From CAILHX01 sp046155285 (lineage in GTDB: Bacteria > Pseudomonadota > Gammaproteobacteria > Burkholderiales > Methylophilaceae): a stretch of 64,000 bases of DNA. Under the pieces are notes generated by a model. The model saw only the letters and a list, made by a program, of their open reading frames with translations, did no database searches and was not told where the DNA came from. A program made the translations under genes and the position numbers. Where the stretch lies: assembly GCA_046155285.1 (NCBI GenBank), contig JBJXEA010000026.1, positions 62,001 to 126,000 on the forward strand, written 5' to 3'. Shown here piece by piece: positions 23,918 through 31,809 of this stretch (positions are counted from its first letter, which is position 1; each line of letters begins with the position of its first letter).

Positions 23918-25156
23918 CTAGAGTTTACGCGCAATCAGCACACCACTAGTGCCACCGAAGGCGAAGGAAGTGGACATCACGGTATCCACCTTGACGCCCG
24001 TCCTCGCCACGTTGGCCACGTAGTCGAGGTCACAGGCAGGATCGGGTTCGTCGAGGTTGGCCGTAGGCGGCAAAGTTTGGTGCTTCATCGCCAGCAAGCA
24101 CGACACAAATTCCACCGCGCCGGTAGCGCCCATCAAATGGCCGTGTAGGGATTTGGTTGAACTGATCGCCACCTTGTGTGCGGCATCCCCGAAAGAAAGC
24201 TTGATCGCCGCTGTCTCGGTGGCATCATTCAGCACCGTGCCGGTACCGTGGGCGTTGATGTAATCCACTTCTTGCGGTGCCAAATTGGCGGAAGTCAAAG
24301 CGGCCTTGATCGCCCGCGCCTGGCCTTCTGGTGACGGTTTGGTGATGTGGGAGGAATCGCTGCCTGAGCCATAGCCGATGATCTCGCCGTAGATCTTGGC
24401 ACCACGCGCTTGCGCATGTTCCAACGACTCCAACACTACAATCGCCGCACCCTCGCCCAGCACCAAGCCAGAGCGATTCTTGGAAAATGGTTTGCAGGAT
24501 TTGCTCACGTCGTTCGGGTCTTCATCCGCCAGAGTGCGCAATGCTTCCCAGGCCTTGATGGTGCCAAAGGTGAGTAGGGCTTCAGAACCACCTGCCAGCA
24601 TGGCATCAGCTTCGCCAGTGCGGATTAAGCGCCAAGCTTCGCCTATCGCCACGGTGGAAGAGGAACACGCGGTGCAGTAGGTAAAGTTAGGGCCAAGCAG
24701 GTTGAAATCGAGCGCGATTTGCGAAGCTGCGGCATTGTTCATCGCCATCAGCACGGTAAAAGGCTTGAGGCGGTTGGCGTTGTCACGGTAGAGGCGCACG
24801 TAACCTTCTTCGATGGAGGCTGCGCCGCCCATGCCGGTGCCGAGATAGATGCCGATACGCTCGCGATTTTCTTGTTCGAGATTTAAGCCGGAATCAGTAA
24901 TGGCTTGTTGCGCGGCGACGAGACCGAACTGTGTGACGCGGTCTATCGTGGCCGCTTTGTTTTTGACGAAATGTGCGAGCGGATCAAAGCCGGTGACGGG
25001 TGCCCCGATTTTGCAATCCAGCTTGTCAATATAGTCATAATCCAGATATCTAACGCCGGATTTTCCTGCAATCAAACTGGAAAAATGGGTTTCGGCATCA
25101 TGGCCGAGAGGGGAAATAGTGCCGATTCCGGTGACAACGACCCGCTGCAAACCCAT
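23918..25156 (-). CDS. Beta-ketoacyl-ACP synthase, FabF-like
   Basis: A 412-aa condensing enzyme. The Cys-His-His triad is present: Cys164 in TACSSST, His303 in NAHGTGT and His340 in the GHLMGATGA block, with Lys335. It is therefore likely active in decarboxylative condensation of an acyl chain with malonyl-ACP. Start ATG 25156 overlaps the ACP stop by one base (TGATG). It is the last gene of a five-gene operon that lacks malonyl-transferase, reductase and dehydratase genes, so it is probably not the housekeeping fab locus but a specialised synthase dependent on its own ACP. Confidence 0.9.
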   Translation of the reverse strand: MGLQRVVVTGIGTISPLGHDAETHFSSLIAGKSGVRYLDYDYIDKLDCKIGAPVTGFDPLAHFVKNKAATIDRVTQFGLVAAQQAITDSGLNLEQENRERIGIYLGTGMGGAASIEEGYVRLYRDNANRLKPFTVLMAMNNAAASQIALDFNLLGPNFTYCTACSSSTVAIGEAWRLIRTGEADAMLAGGSEALLTFGTIKAWEALRTLADEDPNDVSKSCKPFSKNRSGLVLGEGAAIVVLESLEHAQARGAKIYGEIIGYGSGSDSSHITKPSPEGQARAIKAALTSANLAPQEVDYINAHGTGTVLNDATETAAIKLSFGDAAHKVAISSTKSLHGHLMGATGAVEFVSCLLAMKHQTLPPTANLDEPDPACDLDYVANVARTGVKVDTVMSTSFAFGGTSGVLIARKL

Positions 25157-25407
25157 CAAGCCTTACCCTGCTCTTGGCGCAAACGGTCTATCAGGCTGAC
25201 AACGTCACCCACGGTCTTGATCTCGACTTCGTCATTCGGCACTTTGATACCGAATTTTTCTTCTGCGGCGAAGATGATGTCGAAGGTATCCAAAGAATCA
25301 ATCTGCAGGCTTTCGAGCGTGGCCTCCAGCGTCAATGCGGAGGCCTCCATCTCGAACTTGTCCAGCATGATTTCCTTGAGGGTTTCGTATGTATCCAGTG
25401 TGCTCAA
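25156..25407 (-). CDS. Dedicated acyl carrier protein
   Basis: An 83-aa acidic four-helix protein with the phosphopantetheine attachment motif DSLD (Ser38). It carries the growing or transferred acyl chain as a thioester. The housekeeping ACP normally has DSLDTVELVM; here the sequence reads DSLDTFDIIF, so this is a divergent, pathway-specific carrier. It is placed between the hydrolase (10-base gap) and the ketoacyl synthase (1-base overlap). Confidence 0.9.
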   Translation of the reverse strand: MSTLDTYETLKEIMLDKFEMEASALTLEATLESLQIDSLDTFDIIFAAEEKFGIKVPNDEVEIKTVGDVVSLIDRLRQEQGKA

Positions 25408-25417
25408 TTACTGTCTC

Positions 25418-26275
25418 CTAGGCTGCGACTAATGAATGTGCAGCACATTTCTTAAAAAATTCGGCCAAGCGTTTGGCCACGTCGTCTTTGCGCTTGTCTA
25501 GTGTGAGAACATGGTAGGTATCATCCACAAAAAAGGTCTCAACTCGCTCTGAAGATATGCGCTGTGCCACGAAATGCGCGTTTTTCACGCTCGCCATATC
25601 GTCCTCTGTGGCATGCACAATCAGTGCAGGAGAGTGTACCTTAGGCAGCACCTTTTTGGCAGCCTTGATGAGTTTTGCGCACTGGTGCACGGTCACACCG
25701 GGCGTGTGGAATATGCCCACTTTTTCCGAGGCAAGCGCGTCGCGGTTTTCCAGTATGGCGTGTACCAAGGCGCGCGTGCGCTCGCACTTGATGCCGTAAG
25801 GGGGATTTTCTTTCCATGACAGTAAGTAGCGCAGCGGGGAGTGTAATGCGATGGGCAAAAACAACTTGCGACGCAAGCGTGGCATATTCCAACCATCATA
25901 AAAGAAGGTGGTGGAAAGCAGCCCCAAGCCATCCACGCGCTTGCCTTTTTCTGCGGCCAGCAACAGACCGATGAGTGCGCCCATAGACAAACCGGAAACA
26001 TACACGCGCTCGTGCTTGGTTTTTAAGGCCTCGAACGCCTTATCCATGCTGGTGTACCAGTCTTGCCAGCGCGATTTTTTGAGATCGCTTACAGTGCCGC
26101 AATGTCCAGCCAGCGCTGGGCACATTACGCTAAAGCCTTGTTTCATCAAACGCTTGGCGATGTGGCGCATTTCCGCTGGAGTGCCGGTGAGGCCATGTAC
26201 CAGCAACACAGCATCCGCGCCACGTTCCTCGTAATAGCCGGTGTTGCCTAGGCAGTCTTGTATTGTTTGTGTCAT
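25418..26275 (-). CDS. Alpha/beta hydrolase (carboxylesterase/thioesterase-like)
   Basis: A 285-aa enzyme with the HG oxyanion motif (VHGLTGTP, about 27-34), nucleophile Ser97 in GLSMG, a likely acidic residue in HATEDDMAS and the catalytic His in the DTYHVLTLDK block, the layout of Est30-type carboxylesterases and monoacylglycerol lipases. Next to an ACP and ketoacyl synthase it may release or transfer an acyl chain. Its 5' side is a 152-base spacer holding a large palindrome, so it may have its own promoter or depend on read-through. Confidence 0.85.
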   Translation of the reverse strand: MTQTIQDCLGNTGYYEERGADAVLLVHGLTGTPAEMRHIAKRLMKQGFSVMCPALAGHCGTVSDLKKSRWQDWYTSMDKAFEALKTKHERVYVSGLSMGALIGLLLAAEKGKRVDGLGLLSTTFFYDGWNMPRLRRKLFLPIALHSPLRYLLSWKENPPYGIKCERTRALVHAILENRDALASEKVGIFHTPGVTVHQCAKLIKAAKKVLPKVHSPALIVHATEDDMASVKNAHFVAQRISSERVETFFVDDTYHVLTLDKRKDDVAKRLAEFFKKCAAHSLVAA

Positions 26276-26307
26276 GGAGTCATTATTTCAGCGTTCATTA
26301 AAAAGCA

Positions 26308-26421
26308 AACCACCCCGGCGCTTTGCGCCACCCCTCCTTGGTAAGGAGGGGATATAAAGCCCCACTATGCAACTCTCCCCTCCTTTTCAAGGAGGGGTCG
26401 CCGCTTGCGGCGGGGGTGGTT
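26308..26421. repeat. MITE-like 114-base palindrome inside an operon
   Basis: The element begins AACCACCCC and ends GGGGTGGTT. Inside are two mini-hairpins (GGCGCTTTGCGCC and CGCCGCTTGCGGCG) and two CCCCTCCTT/AAGGAGGGG hairpins arranged symmetrically around a 25-base centre. The whole can fold as one long stem or four small ones. It lies between the aminotransferase stop and the hydrolase start. Confidence 0.75.
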
Positions 26422-26427
26422 AATATC

Positions 26428-27801
26428 TTACTCAGCTCCGCAACGACGCAGCAACATCTCGAACAAATGGATGCCAAGGTCAATTTCTTCCTCAGAAATA
26501 AGCAGGGATGGCGCTAACGTAATAACGTTCTTTTGGTAACCACCAATATCCAACACCAAGCCGTATTTCTTGTCACCCACCAGTAAGTCGCCTTTCAGAC
26601 CTTCATTAAACATGCGGTCAGCCAGTGCGCGGCTGGCGGTGTAGCCATCTTTCTCGCATAGTTCGATACGTAGCGCCAAACCAAGGCCACTTACGTCGCC
26701 GACCACTTTCCAGCGTGATTTCAGTCCTTGAATCGCATTCAGGAAATAAGCGCCACGATCCAGCACATGTTTCTCGAAATCGCCTTCTTGCGTCATTTTC
26801 AACACTTCTAGCGCCACCGCCGTACCCAGCGGGTTGGAAGCAAATGTGGAGTGCGTAGAACCCGGTGGGAATTTCTCAGGAGAAATCAGCTCTTCGCGCG
26901 CCCAGATGCCAGATAAGGGATTGAGGCCATTGGTGATGGCTTTGCCGAACACAAAGATGTCAGGAATAATGTCAAAGTTTTCCCAGGACCACAGCTTGCC
27001 GGTGCGATACACGCCCATCTGAATTTCGTCCGCCACTAGCAGCACGTTTCGTTTCTTTAAGCTTTCTTGCAGCTTCTTCATGTAGCCCGCTGGCGGGATG
27101 ATGTAGCCCCCGGTACCTTGCATAGGCTCGATGTAAAAAGCACCAAACTCGCATTGCCCGGTTTTCACATCCAACACCGATTGATATTCAGTTTCAAACA
27201 GCTTCTCGAACTGCTTATGGCAATAGGTATCGCAGGTTTCCACCTTCATGTCATAAGGGCAACGATAACAATAAGGGTAAGGAATGAACTCTGCGCGGTC
27301 GGCAAAATTGCCGAAGCGGCGGCGATAACGATAGCTGGAGGTAATGGCCGATGCACCCAAGGTGCGGCCATGGTAGCCACCCATAAAGGCGAACTGGTGG
27401 GTCTTACCGGTGTGGTTACGCACGACCTTGAGTGAGTCCTCCACCGCTTGTGCGCCACCCACATTGAAATGCACGCGACCCTTTACACCGTATTTGTCTT
27501 CCATGTACTTGCAGATGATCTCTGCCAGATCCACTTTTTCCTTGTGCAGGTACTGGCTGGCAAGCTGCGGCAGCGCGTCAATTTGCTTATGCAGCACATC
27601 AGCAATGCGCTTGTTCTTGTAGCCGAAATTTACGGCGGAATACCACATCTGCCAATCCAGATAGGCCGTGCCGTTTTCATCGAACAAAAAGCTACCGTCA
27701 CAGCCCTCGAATACCTTGGGGGGATCGGCATAATTCACGGTATCGCCGTGTGAGCAGTATTTGTCGTTCTTTTCGAGGATTTGGATGATCTTTTGATCCA
27801 T
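26428..27801 (-). CDS. Class III PLP aminotransferase with four-Cys insert
   Basis: A 457-aa fold-type I class III aminotransferase (ornithine/GABA aminotransferase superfamily). Markers: GGAQAVEDSLKV cofactor-binding region, MGGYHGRTLGA, DEIQMG with the ring-binding Asp, and Lys287 in FGKAITNG. A cysteine cluster (C178, C181, C190, C194, pattern CX2C-X8-CX3C) forms a likely metal-binding knuckle, seen in some prokaryotic relatives. The enzyme probably moves an amino group between an amino acid and an aldehyde or keto substrate. It lies 43 bases after the HAD phosphatase gene and upstream of ACP/KAS genes. Not argD, which is present at 29402. Confidence 0.85.
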   Translation of the reverse strand: MDQKIIQILEKNDKYCSHGDTVNYADPPKVFEGCDGSFLFDENGTAYLDWQMWYSAVNFGYKNKRIADVLHKQIDALPQLASQYLHKEKVDLAEIICKYMEDKYGVKGRVHFNVGGAQAVEDSLKVVRNHTGKTHQFAFMGGYHGRTLGASAITSSYRYRRRFGNFADRAEFIPYPYCYRCPYDMKVETCDTYCHKQFEKLFETEYQSVLDVKTGQCEFGAFYIEPMQGTGGYIIPPAGYMKKLQESLKKRNVLLVADEIQMGVYRTGKLWSWENFDIIPDIFVFGKAITNGLNPLSGIWAREELISPEKFPPGSTHSTFASNPLGTAVALEVLKMTQEGDFEKHVLDRGAYFLNAIQGLKSRWKVVGDVSGLGLALRIELCEKDGYTASRALADRMFNEGLKGDLLVGDKKYGLVLDIGGYQKNVITLAPSLLISEEEIDLGIHLFEMLLRRCGAE

Positions 27802-27844
27802 GGTTTAAGGCTCTTTTGTAATCTAATGAAAAGGAAAATTAAGC

Positions 27845-28516
27845 TTAGGCTGACAGCAGTGCAGCCTGCTGCGGGAATTCTTGCGGCCATTGCTTAACCT
27901 TAGCCAGCACATCGGCAAAGGTTTGAAATTTGTGATGAGCGATGCCTTCTTGTTCGCAGTATTTGATCAGCGAACCCTTGGCAAACACCACGTCTGCGCT
28001 CTTTGCCAAGCAGGCATCCGACTTACCATCACCCACCAGCACCACTGGACCACCTACATCGGTTGACAAATCTTGCGCCACTTTACATTTGCACACGCCA
28101 TTGCCTGCGTTGCAAGCAGCATTCAAGTGCGGCCAGGAAATATCAATGCCGTCCGGCACAAAGTGCAGCTTGTTAGCGTAGATAGGGAGTTCTGGGAACG
28201 CCGCGTTTTTCATCGCAACCTTGATTGCATGATCTAGCCCATCGCTGACGATGGCGACCTTGGAGAACTGGCTTACATGTTTGTAAAACGGGAGAAACGA
28301 AGCGTCTAATTGAATCCCACGGAAGAAGCTTTCCAGCTTGACGTTATCGGTTCGCACCATACGCAACTGCTTTTGCATACACTGCACGGCAGTGATATTG
28401 CCGTCCAACCATTCTTGCTCTACTTCTTCCCACTCCGGCGGAGCGAATTTTTCCAACATTGCATCTACGGTATCGCGCACAGAGAGCGTGCCGTCAAAAT
28501 CAATCACGAATAACAT
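27845..28516 (-). CDS. MtnX-like HAD-IB phosphatase
   Basis: A 223-aa haloacid dehalogenase-type phosphatase. Motif I DFDGTLS has the nucleophile Asp6 and acid/base Asp8; motif II is the VSDG segment; motif III/IV is VGDGKSDACLA. The family includes MtnX and phosphoserine phosphatase; a CNAGNGVCKCK insertion near residue 137 is unusual. No methionine-salvage genes are adjacent, so the substrate is probably a phosphorylated intermediate of the downstream operon (for example a phospho-amino alcohol), which is inference. It is the first gene of the minus-strand operon. Confidence 0.82.
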   Translation of the reverse strand: MLFVIDFDGTLSVRDTVDAMLEKFAPPEWEEVEQEWLDGNITAVQCMQKQLRMVRTDNVKLESFFRGIQLDASFLPFYKHVSQFSKVAIVSDGLDHAIKVAMKNAAFPELPIYANKLHFVPDGIDISWPHLNAACNAGNGVCKCKVAQDLSTDVGGPVVLVGDGKSDACLAKSADVVFAKGSLIKYCEQEGIAHHKFQTFADVLAKVKQWPQEFPQQAALLSA

Positions 28517-28739
28517 AGCTTCCTTTCACGTGGGGGGGGGGCGGTATCTTGGCGTGCATACTAATCAGGCTTGCTTACAATCCACTTACGTTATGAACAA
28601 ACTTTTGCAATTGGTGCAAACTATATTGAATTGGTATTGCGTGGCTTTGGCTTATCGGTTTTACAGGCTTGCTATCCTTGCCTGAATAAGGCTTTTGTTA
28701 TACCCTTTCGCCTTGTCTCAATTTATCCGGGAGGATGCT

Positions 28740-28844
28740 GTGAAAAACCCACTTGAATCTGTTTCAGGCACCATTATTTCAGGTCTCATCCTGACTTTGG
28801 TGCTGGTGATGTTCCTCAAAAACTTCTTATTGGCGGGGGTGTAG
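28740..28844 (+). CDS. 34-aa single-pass membrane peptide
   Basis: Starts at GTG 28740 with an excellent ribosome-binding site (GGGAGG, 28729-28734) and ends one base before the start of the next gene. The peptide is a short hydrophilic head (MKNPLESVSG) followed by one hydrophobic helix (TIISGLILTLVLVMFLKNF). The ribosome-binding site, coupling and composition argue for a real gene, probably a small subunit or partner of the membrane protein encoded downstream. No family recognised. Confidence 0.65.
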   Translation: MKNPLESVSGTIISGLILTLVLVMFLKNFLLAGV

Positions 28845-28845
28845 C

Positions 28846-29334
28846 ATGGACATGATTACTCCTATGGCCATCGCACGTTGGGTGCATTTCTTGGCTGGCA
28901 TCACCTGGATCGGCCTGCTTTATTACTTTAACTTGGTACAAATGGCTGCGCTTAAAGACGCTGCTGCTGACGGCACTGCTGCTGGCATCACCAAACATGT
29001 TGCGCCACGCGCTTTGCTGTGGTTCCGCTGGGCCGCTGTGGTGACTTGGTTGGCTGGCGCTGCGCTGTTGGGGCCTAATCTGATGCCTGCGTTTATGCTG
29101 ACAGCGCCTTACTCTGCGATTGGTATTGGCGCTTGGCTGGGTACGATTATGTTGTTCAACGTGTGGGTGCTGATCTGGCCGAATCAACAAAAGATTCTGG
29201 GCATGAAACCTGCCACTGACGATGAAAAAGCCAAAGCGCGCCGTGTGGCGATGCTGGCTTCACGCACCAATATGATGTTGTCCATCCCCATGCTGTTCTT
29301 CATGGCAAACGGCATGAGCCACAGCATTTTTTAA
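28846..29334 (+). CDS. PuuD/urate-oxidase-N-like membrane protein
   Basis: A 162-aa protein with four hydrophobic helices and the pattern ARWVHFLAGITWIGLLYYFNL followed by HVAPRALLWFRWAA, resembling the membrane domain (Urate_ox_N) of PuuD-type urate hydroxylases. It lacks the C-terminal cytochrome c domain of full PuuD. Conserved His residues (about 14 and 50) could bind haem. No purine catabolism genes are near, so a urate role is doubtful; a membrane redox role is possible. A terminator follows. Confidence 0.72.
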   Translation: MDMITPMAIARWVHFLAGITWIGLLYYFNLVQMAALKDAAADGTAAGITKHVAPRALLWFRWAAVVTWLAGAALLGPNLMPAFMLTAPYSAIGIGAWLGTIMLFNVWVLIWPNQQKILGMKPATDDEKAKARRVAMLASRTNMMLSIPMLFFMANGMSHSIF

Positions 29335-29355
29335 GAAGTTTTAGATTGGTAAGCT

Positions 29356-29389
29356 ACGGCGGCTTAAAGCCGCCGTTTCTTTTTTTATT
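29356..29389 (+). terminator. Rho-independent terminator after the PuuD-like gene
   Basis: A perfect stem ACGGCGGCTT/AAGCCGCCGT is followed by a long T tract (TTTCTTTTTTT). It separates the membrane-protein operon from argD. Confidence 0.85.
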
Positions 29390-29401
29390 TTTGGATTTTC
29401 A

Positions 29402-30580
29402 ATGTCGCAACTAATGAATACCTATAACCGGCAACCTGTCACCTTCGCGCGAGGCGAAGGCGTGTGGCTGTGGGATGCTGCCGGTAAAAAATATCTGGAC
29501 GCGTTGGCGGGTATCGCGGTGAATGGCCTAGGTCACGCGCATCCCAAGCTGGTGGCGGCTATCAGCCAACAAGCCGCAACGCTGATACATGTCTCTAATG
29601 TCTATGGTATCGCCGAGCAGGAGCAGTTGGCGGATAAGCTTGCTGAATTGTCCGGTATGGATAAAGTGTTTTTCTGCAATTCCGGCTGTGAGGCTAATGA
29701 GGCTGCCATCAAGCTGGCGCGGTTGTATGGGCACCATAAAGGCGTAGAAAATCCGGCGATTATCGTCATGGAACACGCCTTCCACGGGCGTACTTTGGCT
29801 ACTTTGTCTGCAACTGGAAACAGAAAAGTGCAGGCGGGTTTTGAGCCACTGGTGACGGGTTTTGTGCGTGTGCCGTTTGATGATTTAGCAGCGGTGCGTT
29901 TGGTAGCGCAGAACAACCCTAATGTAGTGGCGGTGCTGGTGGAGCCGGTGCAGGGCGAGGGCGGTATTAACATTCCTGCTGATGGGGCGAATTATCTGCG
30001 TGGCTTGCGTGAAATTTGCGACAAAAATGGCTGGTTGTTGATGCTGGACGAAGTGCAAAGCGGCATAGGGCGCACCGGCACTTGGTTCGCGTTTCAGCAC
30101 ACGGGCATTAAGCCAGACGTGATGACGTTGGCCAAGGGCTTGGGTTCTGGCGTGCCTATCGGTGCTTGTTTGGCACATGGTAAAGCCGCCGAAGTGTTTA
30201 CCCCCGGCAAGCACGGTTCTACTTTTGGCGGCAATCCACTGGCCTGTGTGGCTGGATTAACCACGCTGAGTACAATCGAGCAGGAAAAACTGCGCGAGAA
30301 TGCTTTAGCCATAGGCAAGCTGATTTGCGATGGTCTGCGGCAAAAGCTGCAAGGTGGAGCAGGACTTACAACCATACGGAACGCGGGTTTGATGATAGGT
30401 GTTGAGTTGGATAGACCGTGTGGCGATCTGGTGAAACAAGCGTTGGAAGCCGGTTTGCTGATTAACGTCACCGCCGACAAAGTGATACGCTTGTTGCCGC
30501 CGCTGGTGATGAACAGCCAAGAAGCCGAGCAACTGGTGGAGATTTTATCCGGCTTGATTAAGAAGTTTTTAGGTGGCTGA
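29402..30580 (+). CDS. argD: Acetylornithine aminotransferase
   Basis: A 392-aa class III PLP enzyme of arginine synthesis, converting N-acetylglutamate semialdehyde to N-acetylornithine. Markers: FFCNSGCEANEAAIKLAR, FHGRTLATLSATGN, DEVQSGIGRTG and the Schiff-base Lys in LAKGLGSG. argF follows in the same direction, supporting the arginine assignment over GABA or ornithine aminotransferase. ATG 29402 is used; the Met 5 codons on is an alternative. Confidence 0.94.
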   Translation: MSQLMNTYNRQPVTFARGEGVWLWDAAGKKYLDALAGIAVNGLGHAHPKLVAAISQQAATLIHVSNVYGIAEQEQLADKLAELSGMDKVFFCNSGCEANEAAIKLARLYGHHKGVENPAIIVMEHAFHGRTLATLSATGNRKVQAGFEPLVTGFVRVPFDDLAAVRLVAQNNPNVVAVLVEPVQGEGGINIPADGANYLRGLREICDKNGWLLMLDEVQSGIGRTGTWFAFQHTGIKPDVMTLAKGLGSGVPIGACLAHGKAAEVFTPGKHGSTFGGNPLACVAGLTTLSTIEQEKLRENALAIGKLICDGLRQKLQGGAGLTTIRNAGLMIGVELDRPCGDLVKQALEAGLLINVTADKVIRLLPPLVMNSQEAEQLVEILSGLIKKFLGG

Positions 30581-30581
30581 T

Positions 30582-31496
30582 ATGGCAATCAAGCACTATT
30601 TACAGTTCAAAGACTTATCCCGTGACGAGCTGGTGTATCTGTTCGCCCGCGCTAGCTGGATCAAAGCGCAGTTCAAGGCCTACCATCAATACTGGCCGTT
30701 GACCGACAGGACGTTGGTGATGATTTTTGAAAAAGCCAGCACACGGACTAGATTGTCATTCGAGGCTGGTATTCAGCAATTGGGCGGCTCGGCGATTTAT
30801 TTGAATACACGCGATTCGCAGCTTGGACGCGGCGAACCGGTAGAAGACGCAGCACAAGTGATTTCGCGCATGTCGGACTTGGTGATGATTCGTACTTTCG
30901 AGCAAGAAATTATCGAGCGTTTCGCAGCCAATTCGCGCGTGCCGGTGATTAACGGTCTCACCAACGAATATCACCCGTGCCAGATTTTGGCGGATATTTT
31001 TACGTTTATTGAGCATGGAGGCCCGATACAAGGCAAAACCGTGGCGTGGATAGGCGATTCCAATAACGTCTGCAACACTTGGCTACAAGCGGCAGAAGTA
31101 CTGGATTTCAACGTACACGTCTCGACACCGCCGGGCTATGAGGTGGAACAGGAGCGAGCAGGGCTTTATGGCCATGCCCACTACGAAGAGTTTGCTGATC
31201 CGATGGAGGCTGCGCGTGGTGCCGATCTTGTGACGACGGACGTGTGGACCTCTATGGGTTTTGAGGCTGAAAACGAGGAGCGCTTGCGTGATTTTGAGCA
31301 TTGGCAAGTAGATGCTGAAATGATGGCGCTGGCAAAAAAAGAAGCAGTATTCATGCACTGCCTGCCCGCGCATCGTGGCGAGGAAGTGGCAGCGGAAGTC
31401 ATAGACGGCAAGCAGTCTGTGGTGTGGGAAGAGGCGGAGAATAGGCTGCATGTGCAGAAGGCGCTGATGGAGTATCTGTTACTGGGTCGAGTATGA
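30582..31496 (+). CDS. argF: Ornithine carbamoyltransferase
   Basis: A 304-aa enzyme making citrulline from ornithine and carbamoyl phosphate. Carbamoyl-phosphate motif STRTR, HPCQ and the ornithine-binding HCLP are all intact. A GTG at 30573 lies within argD; ATG 30582, one base after the argD stop and preceded by AGGTGG, gives the usual N-terminus MAIKHYLQFKDLS. It is part of argD-argF-(97-aa gene)-argG. Confidence 0.96.
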   Translation: MAIKHYLQFKDLSRDELVYLFARASWIKAQFKAYHQYWPLTDRTLVMIFEKASTRTRLSFEAGIQQLGGSAIYLNTRDSQLGRGEPVEDAAQVISRMSDLVMIRTFEQEIIERFAANSRVPVINGLTNEYHPCQILADIFTFIEHGGPIQGKTVAWIGDSNNVCNTWLQAAEVLDFNVHVSTPPGYEVEQERAGLYGHAHYEEFADPMEAARGADLVTTDVWTSMGFEAENEERLRDFEHWQVDAEMMALAKKEAVFMHCLPAHRGEEVAAEVIDGKQSVVWEEAENRLHVQKALMEYLLLGRV

Positions 31497-31786
31497 GGAA
31501 TAGCAATCTTTCCAGCCATATATTGCCGGTTTCGGCGACGATGGTGGGAATATGTATGACGGCTATAAGTCTGATGCGCTTGGTTCCAGGTACGGGACGT
31601 CTGGACGATATAGTCGCCTTTGATAGCCTGTTTTTTATGGGCAGCGCTTTACTTTCTTATGCTGCAATTCGCGTTACCCGGAATACAGAAAGAATGGAGC
31701 TTATCGCGGATAACTTGTTTGTTGTTGGGATGCTGTTGATGGTTATCATCAATTTTTTGTTTGCCTTCGACCTACTTAAAAATTAA
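31493..31786 (+). CDS. 97-aa three-helix membrane protein, unknown
   Basis: Start ATG 31493 overlaps the argF stop (ATGA). Three hydrophobic segments (about residues 9-30, 40-60 and 70-95) with an Arg/Glu-rich loop (RVTRNTERMEL). There is no motif for transport or catalysis. It lies between argF and argG; whether it is linked to arginine metabolism or just a co-transcribed membrane protein is unknown. Confidence 0.7.
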   Translation: MRNSNLSSHILPVSATMVGICMTAISLMRLVPGTGRLDDIVAFDSLFFMGSALLSYAAIRVTRNTERMELIADNLFVVGMLLMVIINFLFAFDLLKN

Positions 31787-31809
31787 ACATGATTTGGAAT
31801 TGATTTGAT

